Source of the DNA: CAWDVK01 sp963805715
Lineage (GTDB): Bacteria; Actinomycetota; Actinomycetes; Streptosporangiales; Streptosporangiaceae
Length of the DNA stretch: 64,000 nt
NCBI GenBank assembly: GCA_963805715.1
Contig: CAWDVK010000017.1
Span: 369,706-433,705 of the forward strand
Reading direction: 5' to 3'
A program made the translations under genes and the position numbers. Numbering within the stretch: the stretch's first letter is position 1; each line of letters starts with the position of its first letter. Of this stretch, positions 48,805-57,057 are shown one piece after another. The notes under the pieces were generated by a model. The model did not search any database. It was not told the origin of the DNA and worked only from the letters and a program-made list of their open reading frames with translations.

Positions 48805-49635
48805 GTGCCCAGGCAGAACAGCGAAGTCCGCAAGGGCCGGGTCGGCCCTTTCGCTACCTTCGTCGACCGCGCCGGCCCGGATGGTGTCGTCGCTCGCTGG
48901 GGTTCCCGCCGGCATCGCAAGCATCCGCAGGCAGCCTCGGCCGCTGGCTCGACATGGTGGGCACCCCGGGCCCGGGCATGGTGGATCGCCATACTGTTCG
49001 CCGTCGGGTCACTGCTATTCGCACTCGGTGCGGTCCCTGCTTACGCCAGCACCGCCGGGGCCCGCTGGGATGCAGTGACCTTCTTCATAGGCTCGCTGTT
49101 CTTCACCGCGGCCGGGTTTCTGACCTACCGGGAGGCCGTGGATGCCGGCCCGCAGCGTTCAGACGCCGCCCGGCGGCGCTTCTTCGTCTTCCAGCCGCGC
49201 CGGATCGACTGGTGGGCGACCGCGATCCAGCTGGCCGGAACCCTTTACTTCAACATCAGCACCGGGAACGCCGTGCGGGTAGATCTCACCGCCCAGGCCG
49301 CGCACCAGCATGTGTGGCGACCCGATGCGGTTGGCTCGATCTGCTTCCTGGTCGCAAGTTCCCTGGCCTGGCTGGAGGTCTGCCACGGCTGGGCAGCGTG
49401 GCAGCCGCGGTCGTGGTCGTGGTGGATCACCCTCGCGAACCTGATCGGGTCCGTCGCCTTCGGCGTATCTGCTGTCGCCGGCTACATCAACCCGGCGACC
49501 GGTCAGCTGCACAACGCCGAGCGGTCGAACCTGGGCACCCTGATCGGTGCGGTGTGCTTCCTGGTCGGCGCCCTGCTGCTGCTGCCCGAACGCACCGAGG
49601 AAGGCCGGGACCCAGTGACGGCGCAGAACGCCTGA
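48805..49635 (+). CDS. YrhK-like multispan membrane protein
   Basis: 276 residues from GTG 48805. The basic N-terminus of about 50 residues is followed by helices at ARAWWIAILFAVGSLLFALG, AVTFFIGSLFFTAAGFLTYR, then RRFFVFQPRRIDWWATAIQL, GSICFLVASSLAWLEVCHGW, WITLANLIGSVAFGVSAVAG and LIGAVCFLVGALLLLPERTE. The repeated W-x-x-x-x-x-x-G-S-x-x-F pairs are those of the YrhK domain, which occurs two to three times here. Unknown function; in actinobacteria it is linked to stress regulons. Single gene. Confidence 0.7.
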   Translation: MPRQNSEVRKGRVGPFATFVDRAGPDGVVARWGSRRHRKHPQAASAAGSTWWAPRARAWWIAILFAVGSLLFALGAVPAYASTAGARWDAVTFFIGSLFFTAAGFLTYREAVDAGPQRSDAARRRFFVFQPRRIDWWATAIQLAGTLYFNISTGNAVRVDLTAQAAHQHVWRPDAVGSICFLVASSLAWLEVCHGWAAWQPRSWSWWITLANLIGSVAFGVSAVAGYINPATGQLHNAERSNLGTLIGAVCFLVGALLLLPERTEEGRDPVTAQNA

Positions 49636-50099
49636 AACGGCCCGCTCAGCGGCACGACCCGGCGCCCGGGCCAAGACGAGGAGGACGCCGCGAGATCGAC
49701 GAGGAGGACGCCGCGAGATCATTGACTGCGGCTGCCTGAACTGCGGCCTGGCAAGGGACGTTCGTCCCTGGCACCGAGCGCAGGTGTGGCGCAGCCTCGA
49801 AGAGCGCCTTCAGGGAGAGGAGGCGATCAAGATGCGCATGCATCATCGTCCGCACGGTCATCACGTTGCTGCTCACCTGCACGAGTGGCTTCACCGCTGC
49901 AATCCGTACGCCTAGCGATCCCGCACCCGGCGCTGTCTGGCAGGCAGCGGGCCGAGAAAGGTGTCGGCGTCTGCCAGCAGGGCCGGGCCACGGCCCTTGG
50001 CGCAGATGAGCTGCGACACGCGGCGATCTCCTCGTGCAGTCGGCCAGTTACCTGAGCACCCTCAGCAGGTCTGACCATCGCGTCCCCGGCTGAGGACTG
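49636..50099. other. Spacer with a 23-bp direct repeat
   Basis: GACGAGGAGGACGCCGCGAG + ATC stands twice in tandem at about 49675-49719. A short frame after it reads DCGCLNCGLARDVRPWHRAQ and ends MRMHHRPHGHHVAAHLHEWL...; it has a possible start at ATG 49832 for a His-rich 27-residue peptide, but without a Shine-Dalgarno site or known relatives I do not call it a gene. Confidence 0.5.
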
Positions 50100-50789
50100 T
50101 CAGCCGCTGGCCCGGCCGCGGCCAGGCCGTGACGAGGTGAGGGAGGCGAATACAACAGTGGAACTGAGGTAATGACCGGTGTTGTAGTCGAATGCTCCGC
50201 CGCACGTTATCAGGCGCAGGGCCGCGTAGCCGGTTGCGCCGTAAATGGTCCTGGCCGGGAAACGGGTTTTGAGGTACTGGCGCACGCCGGTGACGCGGAA
50301 TACGGCGGTGATCCCGTCGGCGAGCGTCACGTTGACGCTGTCCCCTGGGCGGAGAGCCCCGATGCGGAAAAACACAGCAGGCCCCTGATAGCTGTCGAGG
50401 TGACCTTCGATAACCGACGCCCCGATCTGGCCGGGCGTCGCCGAGTACTTGTACCAGGCCGCCTGGCCGGACCTCGCCTGAAGTGACGGCACCTGGATCG
50501 TGCCGTCGGAGTTGACCCCCAGGTGCAGCAGATCCGACGACACGCCAATGGCCGGGATAGTGATGGACACCGGCGGTGAGCGCCGCAGCGACGGCCCGTA
50601 CGCGGATGGCCCGGTAGCACCCGCTGCCGCCATTGAGGGCTGCGGTGCATGATCCTGGGAGCTGAGAGCAACGCCGACAGCGGCAGCCCCGCCCGCGATG
50701 AGAAGGACGCCGGCGATTCCGGCGATCCGGGCCCGGAGGCTTCCTGGCGCACTGGGCGGGGAAGAGTACCCGCTCTGCGGCCAATACAT
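50100..50789 (-). CDS. Class F-type sortase (cell-wall transpeptidase)
   Basis: 229 residues. An N-terminal membrane anchor (residues about 19-40, RIAGIAGVLLIAGGAAAVGV) and a Ser/Pro-rich linker precede the sortase barrel: VSITIPAIGVSSDLLHLGVN, GTIQVPS, ASVIEGHLDSYQGPAVFFRI (catalytic His in GHLDS), ADGITAVFRVTGV, then ALRLITCGGAFDYNTGHYLS (catalytic Cys in TCGG). The type resembles class E/F sortases of high-GC actinobacteria. It anchors proteins to peptidoglycan outside the membrane. The next gene, divergent, encodes a protein with a sorting-signal-like tail. The ATG at 50787-50789 is chosen since the extended frame lacks similarity. Confidence 0.85.
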   Translation of the reverse strand: MYWPQSGYSSPPSAPGSLRARIAGIAGVLLIAGGAAAVGVALSSQDHAPQPSMAAAGATGPSAYGPSLRRSPPVSITIPAIGVSSDLLHLGVNSDGTIQVPSLQARSGQAAWYKYSATPGQIGASVIEGHLDSYQGPAVFFRIGALRPGDSVNVTLADGITAVFRVTGVRQYLKTRFPARTIYGATGYAALRLITCGGAFDYNTGHYLSSTVVFASLTSSRPGRGRASG

Positions 50790-51082
50790 GACCACGCGAA
50801 ACCCGGCTATCCGCCGCCACTCCACCTCCCCCAATGCCGTCCTCCCCTCTGCCTTCCCCAGGGTGTTCCGCTCGCGTAGCCTGATATTCCAGGGTGAATA
50901 CTCGCCATTGCCTACGTGTCGTCTACGAGCTGCACCTTTATGGCCCTCGGCGCTTTCGGGGACCTGCCTTCGGCCGAAGCGGGCAGCAGCCGCTCCGGCC
51001 ACGCGCTTTCGCTTCCGATGCCGGTTTCTGATGCGGGACCAGGCCAGGGATCCGCGACCTGCCGGACGCTTGAGGAGGTTCC

Positions 51083-51496
51083 GTGAAGGTGCGCACCACC
51101 ACTGCGGGGAGGGGACTCAGCGCAAGCCTGGGGGTCGTCGCCTGCGGCAGCCTGACCGTATTCGCTTCCGCGGCGGTCTCGGCTTGCACAACGTCCTCGC
51201 CCTCGACGACACTGCCCACATTTTCGCCCGCAAAAAGTTCTCCGGCAACATCGACCGCATTGCCCGGCGGCACGGCTAAGGTCGCCACCCCGAGCGCGAG
51301 CCACTCCAGCGGGTCTGCATCGCCACCGACTGCGCAGAGCCCGTCGGGCCGCCCGATCCCCACCGCTGCCCCGGCCACTGGCGGCGGTGGCACCGCCGGA
51401 TTCCAGGACCCCCTGCTCTTCGGCCTCGGCGGAGCAGCGATCCTGGCTGGCGCCGGGAGCCTCACCTACCGCAGGAAGGTCATCAGGAACCGCTGA
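51083..51496 (+). CDS. Secreted Ser/Thr/Pro-rich protein with sortase-type C-terminal signal
   Basis: 137 residues from GTG 51083 (GAGGAGG just before). Signal peptide at residues 1-35 (LSASLGVVACGSLTVFASAA). The middle is low-complexity Ser/Thr/Pro/Ala, typical of wall spacers. The C-terminus has APATGGGGTAG, then a hydrophobic helix DPLLFGLGGAAILAGAGSL and a basic end YRRKVIRNR: a degenerate L-P-x-T-G sorting signal. It is divergent from the sortase gene, so it is the likely substrate. It overlaps the following convergent gene by 14 bp. Confidence 0.75.
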   Translation: MKVRTTTAGRGLSASLGVVACGSLTVFASAAVSACTTSSPSTTLPTFSPAKSSPATSTALPGGTAKVATPSASHSSGSASPPTAQSPSGRPIPTAAPATGGGGTAGFQDPLLFGLGGAAILAGAGSLTYRRKVIRNR

Positions 51497-52295
51497 CACA
51501 TGGGCTCTTGGCCGGGCGATTCCCGGCCGTTCCCGGTGCCTTAGCTAACAGCCGGTTCGTATCGTCCGCGACGGCTGGCGGGTAGGCCGCCAGCACCGCG
51601 GGCAGCTCGGCGATGCTGGTCAGCACATGCGTCGCGCCCGCCTGCCGGAGCTTCGCGGCAGGGTGAGTTCCCGTGAGCACCCCGGCGGCGATGCCGGCCC
51701 CGGCCCTGCGGCCGGCCAGGATGACACTGGCTGTGCCGGCCACCACGGCTGTCTCCCGCACGTCAGTCACGCCGAGCCGGAGCATGGCGGCAAGCACCAG
51801 GTCGGGCGCCGGGCAGCCGCGCGGCACGTCATCAGCACTGAGCGCCAGGTCAACGCGGGCCTGCCAGCCGAGGCCGCCGAGCACCTGGCCGAGCAGCCGT
51901 CTCGAAACGCCGGCAAACAGGCAGATACGGACGCCAGTGCCGGCCAGCCGGTCCAGCACCTCACGGGCTCCCGGCATGGGCTGCGGCCCGAACCGGCCGA
52001 CAGCCTGGCTTAAAGAGCGGTCAAAGGCCAGGTGTGCCGCCTGAGCCCTGGCCGCATTGTCAGGGAACAGGATGTGCATCATGTCCCCGGTGGCCTGCCC
52101 CCTGGCCCGGTGTACATCAGCCATGCCGCGCGCGTAAGCGGCAGTCCCGGTCACCACGCCCTGCGTGGCGATCGCCTCAGCGAACGCCCGCTCCACGAGG
52201 CCATCGTCGACGACGGTCGTCCCGAACAGGCCGCAGCAGGCCAGCGTGATCGCCGGGGCTGCCGTCACATGCGCCTCGTACGCGGGCGCGGCCAC
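51483..52295 (-). CDS. HAD-superfamily (phosphonatase-like) protein with altered nucleophile site
   Basis: 270 residues. Motif II/III regions are present: GVRICLFAGVSRRLLGQVLG (motif II, here Ala-Gly where S/T is usual), then PAPDLVLAAMLRLGVTDVRE (motif III P-x-P-D) and AVVAGTASVILAGRRAGAGI (motif IV). Motif I reads CCGLFGTTVVDDG where active members have D-x-x-G-T-T; the Asp nucleophile three residues before G-T-T is Gly. It is thus probably not a phosphatase, unless a neighbouring residue acts. Close to the sortase substrate gene (convergent overlap). Start ATG 52293-52295. Confidence 0.7.
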   Translation of the reverse strand: MAAPAYEAHVTAAPAITLACCGLFGTTVVDDGLVERAFAEAIATQGVVTGTAAYARGMADVHRARGQATGDMMHILFPDNAARAQAAHLAFDRSLSQAVGRFGPQPMPGAREVLDRLAGTGVRICLFAGVSRRLLGQVLGGLGWQARVDLALSADDVPRGCPAPDLVLAAMLRLGVTDVRETAVVAGTASVILAGRRAGAGIAAGVLTGTHPAAKLRQAGATHVLTSIAELPAVLAAYPPAVADDTNRLLAKAPGTAGNRPAKSPCVSGS

Positions 52296-52302
52296 GCGCA
52301 GC

Positions 52303-52422
52303 CTAGCTATCTGCCGTGGTCGCTTCGGTCCACAGATCTAGCTCAGCGCGATCCGCCTGCACCTTCCGCCAGACGGCGAATGCGCTGGCTCCCAGCAGGG
52401 CGATCACGAGCAGCTTCTTCAC
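52303..52422 (-). CDS. DLW-39 family protein, 39 residues
   Basis: GTG start at 52420-52422 with GGAGGG eight bases upstream. The product is V-K-K-L-L-V-I-A-L-L-G-A-S-A-F-A-V-W-R-K, then VQADRAELDLWTEATTADS: one membrane helix, a basic patch and the D-L-W tripeptide, exactly 39 residues. This actinobacteria-specific family has an unknown role and usually lies near gyrA and tRNA-Ile/Ala genes, which agrees with the tRNA-Ala 4.6 kb away. The longer open frame to 52506 is not needed. Confidence 0.88.
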   Translation of the reverse strand: MKKLLVIALLGASAFAVWRKVQADRAELDLWTEATTADS

Positions 52423-52513
52423 AGTGCGAACCCTCCAGTTCTCCGAACCCGCAGCGGCCTGCCAAGCGGGCAGCCGACCGCAGTGGCGCGCCTCCCAGCG
52501 TAGCAAGCGGCGC

Positions 52514-54121
52514 TCAGCGCGGACGGCTCACGCGGGTCTCATCCCAGACCGGCTCGGCGGCCTCGTATACCTCGCCGCCCGACCCGAAGACCAGGAACCG
52601 GTCGAACGATCGCGCGAACCACCGGTCATGCGTGACCGCGATGACCGTGCCGGCATAGGACTCCAGGCCTTCCTGGAGTGCTTCCGCGCTGGCCAAATCG
52701 AGGTTGTCGGTCGGCTCGTCGAGCAGCAGCAGGGTGGAACCGGCCAGCTCCAGCAGCAGGATCTGCAGCCGCGCCTGCTGGCCGCCCGACAGGGTGCCGA
52801 ACGGCTGCCGGGAGCAGCCCTGCAGCTCGTACCTGGCGAGCGCCGACATCGCCTCGCTGACCAGCAGCGCGTGCTCGGTCATCAGGATGTCCAGCGGCGT
52901 CCGCCCGGACAGGTCAGGCCGCGCGTGGGTCTGCGCGAACATGCCGGGCACGACCCGCGCGCCCAGCCGGGCCTCGCCGTCGTGCCGCACCTCGTCCCCC
53001 GCCAGCAGCCGGAGGAAATGCGACTTGCCGGAGCCATTCGAGCCCAGCACGGCGACCCGCTCGCCGTACCAGACCTCCAGGTCGAACGGCTGCATCAGGC
53101 CGGTCAGCTCCAGCCGCTCGCAGATCACCGCGCGCTTGCCGGTCCGGCCGCCGCGCAGCCGCATCCGCACGTTCTGCTCCCTGGGCACGACTTCCGGTGG
53201 CCCGTCCTCCTCGAACTTCTGCAGCCGGGTCACGGCGGCCTGCAGCCGGGATGCCATGTCCGAGTTGTAGGCCGCCTTCTGCCGGTACATGCGGACGAGC
53301 TGCCTGAGCTTCTCGTGCTCCTCATCCCAGCGCCGGCGCAGCTCGTCCAGCCGCTCGTTGCGCTCCCGCCGCGCCGCGGCGTAGCCGGCGAAGCCGCCGC
53401 CGTGCACCCAGACGCTGCCGTCCTCGACGGTGATGATCCGCTCCGCGCAGGCCGCCAGCAGCTCCCGGTCATGGCTGACCAGCAGAACGGTCTTGGTGGT
53501 CGCCGCCAGCTGCTGCTCCAGCCAGATCTTGCCCGGCACGTCCAGGTAGTTGTCCGGCTCGTCCAGCAGCAGCACCTCGTCCGTGCCGCGCAGCAGCGAC
53601 TCCAGCACCAGCCGCTTCTGCTCGCCGCCGGACAAGCTGGCGGCCTCGCGCCACTGGCAGCGCTCGTAGGGGATGCCCAGCGCCGCGATGCAGCAGGCGT
53701 CCCAGTGCACCTCGGCCGCGTATCCCCCCGCGTCGCCCCAGTCGGTTAGCGCCGTCGCGTACCGGAGCTGGGCGGGCTCGTCGTCGCGCTCCATCATGGC
53801 CAGCTCGGCGGCATCCAGCCGGCTCGCGGCCTCCTTGACCCGGCGAGCGGCGATCGACAGCAGCAGGTCCCGGACCGTTGCGGAGTCCCTGATCCCGCCG
53901 ACGAACTGGCGCATCACGCCCAGGCCGCCGCTGCTGGTCACCGTGCCCGACTGCGCCGTGATATCCCCGGCGGCGAGACGCAGCAGCGTGGTCTTCCCGG
54001 CGCCGTTCGGGCCGATCAGCGCGGCGACGGCGCCATCGCGGATCCGGAAGGAGACGTCATCGAGGAGCACCCGGCCATCCGGCAGGGTGTGGCTGACATG
54101 CGCCGCTTCGACGTGGCCCAC
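52514..54121 (-). CDS. ABC-F family ATPase (duplicated ATP-binding domains)
   Basis: 535 residues, no membrane segments. Domain 1 has Walker A GPNGAGKTTLLRLAAG, signature LSGGEQKRLVLE and Walker B VLLLDEPDNYLD. Then comes the ABC-F linker of about 80 residues rich in Arg/Glu (RRERNERLDELRRRWDEEHE), followed by domain 2 with GSNGSGKSHFLRLLAG, LSGGQQARLQILLLELAG and LLLLDEPTDNLD. Proteins of this layout act on ribosomes, either as translation factors or in antibiotic resistance by target protection; which one cannot be told. ATG 54119-54121. Divergent from the next gene with 47 bp between starts. Confidence 0.9.
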   Translation of the reverse strand: MGHVEAAHVSHTLPDGRVLLDDVSFRIRDGAVAALIGPNGAGKTTLLRLAAGDITAQSGTVTSSGGLGVMRQFVGGIRDSATVRDLLLSIAARRVKEAASRLDAAELAMMERDDEPAQLRYATALTDWGDAGGYAAEVHWDACCIAALGIPYERCQWREAASLSGGEQKRLVLESLLRGTDEVLLLDEPDNYLDVPGKIWLEQQLAATTKTVLLVSHDRELLAACAERIITVEDGSVWVHGGGFAGYAAARRERNERLDELRRRWDEEHEKLRQLVRMYRQKAAYNSDMASRLQAAVTRLQKFEEDGPPEVVPREQNVRMRLRGGRTGKRAVICERLELTGLMQPFDLEVWYGERVAVLGSNGSGKSHFLRLLAGDEVRHDGEARLGARVVPGMFAQTHARPDLSGRTPLDILMTEHALLVSEAMSALARYELQGCSRQPFGTLSGGQQARLQILLLELAGSTLLLLDEPTDNLDLASAEALQEGLESYAGTVIAVTHDRWFARSFDRFLVFGSGGEVYEAAEPVWDETRVSRPR

Positions 54122-54168
54122 CGCTTCTCCCGTTCCGCCGGCCGCTGTGCATGCCCGACAATAGCCGG

Positions 54169-54804
54169 ATGGACCCCCAGGGCTTCAACGAGAATCCCCG
54201 GCTGCGTGCCTCCGACGCCGACCGGGACACGGCCGCCTCGGTGATCAACAATGCGCTGGCCGAGGGCCGGCTGACCGCTGCGGAGCACTCCGATCGGCTC
54301 GACGCCATCTACTCGGCGAAGACGCACGCCGAGATCGTGCCGCTGCTCGATGACCTGCCCGGGCACAGCGGGTCCATGGTCCCGGCCGCCGCGGTGCCGG
54401 CCGCGCGGCCAGCGAGCCGGGGCCGCCGGCTCGTCGCCGTGCTCGGCGGGGTCACCCGCAAGGGCGGCTGGCATCCCGAGCCCGTGATCGACATCCTGAC
54501 CGTGCTCGGCGGCGCGGACCTCGACTTCCGCGAGGCGGTCCTGCCGGGACGGGAGATCACGCTGAACGCGATGTGCGTCCTCGGCGGCGTGCAGATCATC
54601 GTCCCGCCGGAGATGCACGTGATCGACTCCGGCGTCGCCATCCTCGGCGGCCGCGAGATCGCCGGCGACAGCGCCGAGTCCCTGCGGCCGGACGCGCCGG
54701 TCCTGCGCATCACCGGCACGTGCGTGCTCGGCGGCGTGGAAGTGAAGCGCAAGCCCCGCAAGGGCCGGGGCAAGAACCGGCCGGTGCTCCGCATCGAGCA
54801 CTAG
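54169..54804 (+). CDS. DUF1707 / LiaF-like C-terminal domain protein
   Basis: 211 residues. The N-terminal DUF1707 domain is LRASDADRDTAASVINNALA, EGRLTAAEHSDRLDAIYSAK then TLAEIVPLLDDLPG-like sequence. A linker is followed by the repeated V-L-G-G turns of the LiaF/DUF2154-type beta-solenoid: AVLGGVTRKGGW, TVLGGADLDFREA, CVLGGVQIIVPPEM, AILGGREIAGD and CVLGGVEVKRKP. Such proteins are cytosolic or membrane-linked envelope-stress factors. ATG 54169 starts the conserved part; ATG 54151 would add six residues. A gacaat box upstream suits a leaderless transcript. Confidence 0.8.
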   Translation: MDPQGFNENPRLRASDADRDTAASVINNALAEGRLTAAEHSDRLDAIYSAKTHAEIVPLLDDLPGHSGSMVPAAAVPAARPASRGRRLVAVLGGVTRKGGWHPEPVIDILTVLGGADLDFREAVLPGREITLNAMCVLGGVQIIVPPEMHVIDSGVAILGGREIAGDSAESLRPDAPVLRITGTCVLGGVEVKRKPRKGRGKNRPVLRIEH

Positions 54805-54823
54805 CGACCGCCGGCCCCGGCGG

Positions 54824-56053
54824 TCAGCCGCCCGGCCGGACCGGGACGCGGCGCCGGACCGGATCGGCCAGGGCCGCCGCGAGCTTGCCCAGCGCCGCCA
54901 CCGAATGCGCGCTGACCACGGCGTCGCAATGCGGCCACGCCGCGGCCATGCCGCCCGCCAGTGGCTGGTAAAGAGAGCTTTTCGTGCGGGGATTAACCCA
55001 TACAATCCGAAACGCCACCAGTGAGAGCCGTTCCATTTCCCGCCGCACGAGGTCCGGGTCGCCGGTCTCCCAGCCGTCGGAGATGATGACCATCACTGCC
55101 CCGCGGGCCATGCCCCGGCGGCCATAGGAGTCGTTGAACTGCTTCAGCGCGGCCCCGATCCGGGTGCCGCCCAGCCAGTCGGGGGCGGCCTGGCCCGCCC
55201 GCTGCAGCGCCGGCCCCGGCAGCGACCTGGCCAGGACCGGGGTCAGCCGGGTCAGCCGGGTGGCGAAGCTGAAGACCTCGGCGCTGGCCCCCCCGGCCGC
55301 GCAGTAGAGCAGCTGGATCATCGCCCGCGCATACGGCCCCATCGAGCCGGAGATGTCGCAGAGCACCACGATGCGCCGGTCCCGCTGCGCCGGAACCCGC
55401 CCGATCAGCCGGAACGCATGCCCCCCTGTCCGCCGGGCCTGCCGCAGCGTGGCTCGCATGTCGGTGCGCGGCCCGCCGGGCCGGCGGCGGTGGCGGCGGG
55501 ACCGGCGCTGCGGAGCGGCGAGCGTCAGCAGGCGCATCAGCTCGGCGAGCTGCTGCAGCTCGGCCTCGGACAGGTCGGCGAAGTCCCTGGCGGCGAGCCG
55601 GTCAAACGCGCTGCCGAGATACCGGTGCTCAACGTCAGGCCCCGGCCCGGACTCCTCGTCCGGGCCGGGCCGGGCATGGGGCACCGCGTCGGATCCGATG
55701 ACGTGCTGCTGCGCTGCCCGGGCCGCCTGGGCCAGCAGGTCTTCCGGGGTACGCGCGGGCTGGGCGGCAGGCGGCGCGCCCTGGTCGCCGCGCAGGTCCG
55801 CGATATCGGCCAGGCCGCCGAATACCTGGCCGAAGACCGCGTGCAGGATCTCGGCCTGCTCCCTGCTCGACACCAGGGTCGCGAGCGCGCACAGGTAGAG
55901 CGCGCGCAGCGTCGCCAGCCTGGCGACGGTCACCGCGATGGCGAACCGCTGGCAGCGGCCCGGCCCGGCGGGCAGCCCGGCCAGCCGGAGCGCGGCCCCG
56001 AACCGGGCCGTGAGCTCAGCCAGGTCGTGGTTGCCCGCCGCGGAGCCGGCCAT
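54824..56053 (-). CDS. coxE: VWA-domain protein, CoxE-like
   Basis: 409 residues. The N-terminal half is helical (LTARFGAALRLAGLPAGPGR). The C-terminal VWA domain carries the MIDAS motif D-I-S-G-S-M-G (VVLCDISGSMGPYARAMIQL) with the Thr in GGTRIGAALKQFN and Asp in VIISDGWETGD. CoxE acts with the CoxD AAA ATPase in post-translational assembly of the Cu-S-Mo centre of CO dehydrogenase. It starts six bases after the coxD stop on the minus strand, the usual coxD-coxE order. ATG 56051-56053. Confidence 0.88.
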   Translation of the reverse strand: MAGSAAGNHDLAELTARFGAALRLAGLPAGPGRCQRFAIAVTVARLATLRALYLCALATLVSSREQAEILHAVFGQVFGGLADIADLRGDQGAPPAAQPARTPEDLLAQAARAAQQHVIGSDAVPHARPGPDEESGPGPDVEHRYLGSAFDRLAARDFADLSEAELQQLAELMRLLTLAAPQRRSRRHRRRPGGPRTDMRATLRQARRTGGHAFRLIGRVPAQRDRRIVVLCDISGSMGPYARAMIQLLYCAAGGASAEVFSFATRLTRLTPVLARSLPGPALQRAGQAAPDWLGGTRIGAALKQFNDSYGRRGMARGAVMVIISDGWETGDPDLVRREMERLSLVAFRIVWVNPRTKSSLYQPLAGGMAAAWPHCDAVVSAHSVAALGKLAAALADPVRRRVPVRPGG

Positions 56054-56057
56054 CGTG

Positions 56058-56963
56058 TCAGCTGCCGTCGAGACCCTGGTCGCTGACCAGCGCCGCGAAC
56101 CCGGCCTGCCGGGCGGCCTGCAGGTCCTCGGCGTACTTGAGCACGGCGCCAGCCGTCTGCTCCGCTGCCTGGCCGTCCAGCTCCGCCGCGCCGAGCACGT
56201 GCAGCGCGGCCGCCCAGCTGATCGCCTCCGCGACTCCCGGCGGCTTAGCCAGGTCAAGCCCGCGCAGCCGGACAACGCCGCGCGCGACCTGCTTGGTCAG
56301 CGACTCGGACGCGCCCGGCACCCGGCGGCGGATGATCGCGGCCACCCGGCGCACGTCGGGGTAGTCGATCCAGTGGTACAGGCAGCGGCGCTTCAGCGCG
56401 TCATGCAGGTCCCTGGTCCGGTTGGACGTGAGCACGACGACCGGCGGGTACGCCGCCCGCCTGGTGCCGAGTTCGGGAATGGTCACGGCTGACTCGGCCA
56501 GCAGCTCGAACAGGAATGCCTCGAACTCGTCGTCTCCCCGGTCCACCTCGTCGATCAGCAGCACGGCCGGGCGCGGCCCCGGATGATCGAGCGCGGCCAG
56601 CAGCGGCCGCTCGAGCAGGTAGTCGTCGCTGAACAGATCGGCCTCGCGCGGCATCTCGCCCCTGGCCTCGGCCAGCCGGATGGCTAGCAGCTGCCGGGGG
56701 TAGTTCCACTCGTACAGAGCCTCGGCCGAGGTCAGGCCCTCATAGCACTGCAGCCGGATCAGCGGGGTGTCGAGCACCCCGGCGAGCGCCTTGGCTGCCT
56801 CGGTCTTGCCCACCCCTGGCTCGCCCTCGAGCAGGATCGGCTGGCCCATCCGGGCGGACAGGAACAGGGCCGTCCCGAGCGGCTCGTCAGCCAGGTAGCT
56901 GGCCTCATCGAGCGCGGCCAGCAGCGTCGCGACATCGGGCAGCTGCTCAGCGAGGTCGCTCAT
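56058..56963 (-). CDS. coxD: MoxR-type AAA+ ATPase, CoxD-like
   Basis: 301 residues. Walker A is EGEPGVGKTEAAKALAG, Walker B AVLLIDEVDRGDDEFEAFLF, sensor 1 VVLTSNRTRDL and arginine finger ALKRRCLYHWIDYP. This is the MoxR branch, which pairs with VWA proteins. In Oligotropha CoxD unfolds apo-CODH so that sulfur and copper can be added to molybdenum. It lies 94 bp after the coxL stop on the same strand and upstream of coxE, completing the M-S-L-D-E order. ATG 56961-56963. Confidence 0.9.
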   Translation of the reverse strand: MSDLAEQLPDVATLLAALDEASYLADEPLGTALFLSARMGQPILLEGEPGVGKTEAAKALAGVLDTPLIRLQCYEGLTSAEALYEWNYPRQLLAIRLAEARGEMPREADLFSDDYLLERPLLAALDHPGPRPAVLLIDEVDRGDDEFEAFLFELLAESAVTIPELGTRRAAYPPVVVLTSNRTRDLHDALKRRCLYHWIDYPDVRRVAAIIRRRVPGASESLTKQVARGVVRLRGLDLAKPPGVAEAISWAAALHVLGAAELDGQAAEQTAGAVLKYAEDLQAARQAGFAALVSDQGLDGS

Positions 56964-57057
56964 CCACCGTCCTTCCTCACGATCGTCCTCGGCTGCCCGC
57001 CGGGCCGGTGCCCAGCTGGCCGCCGCACCGGCGCTGGCATGCCCGCCGGGCCGGTGC

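Noticed and set aside
49832..49915. His-rich 27-residue peptide MRMHHRPHGHH...
   Set aside because: No Shine-Dalgarno site, no known relatives and too short to judge; only mentioned under the spacer.
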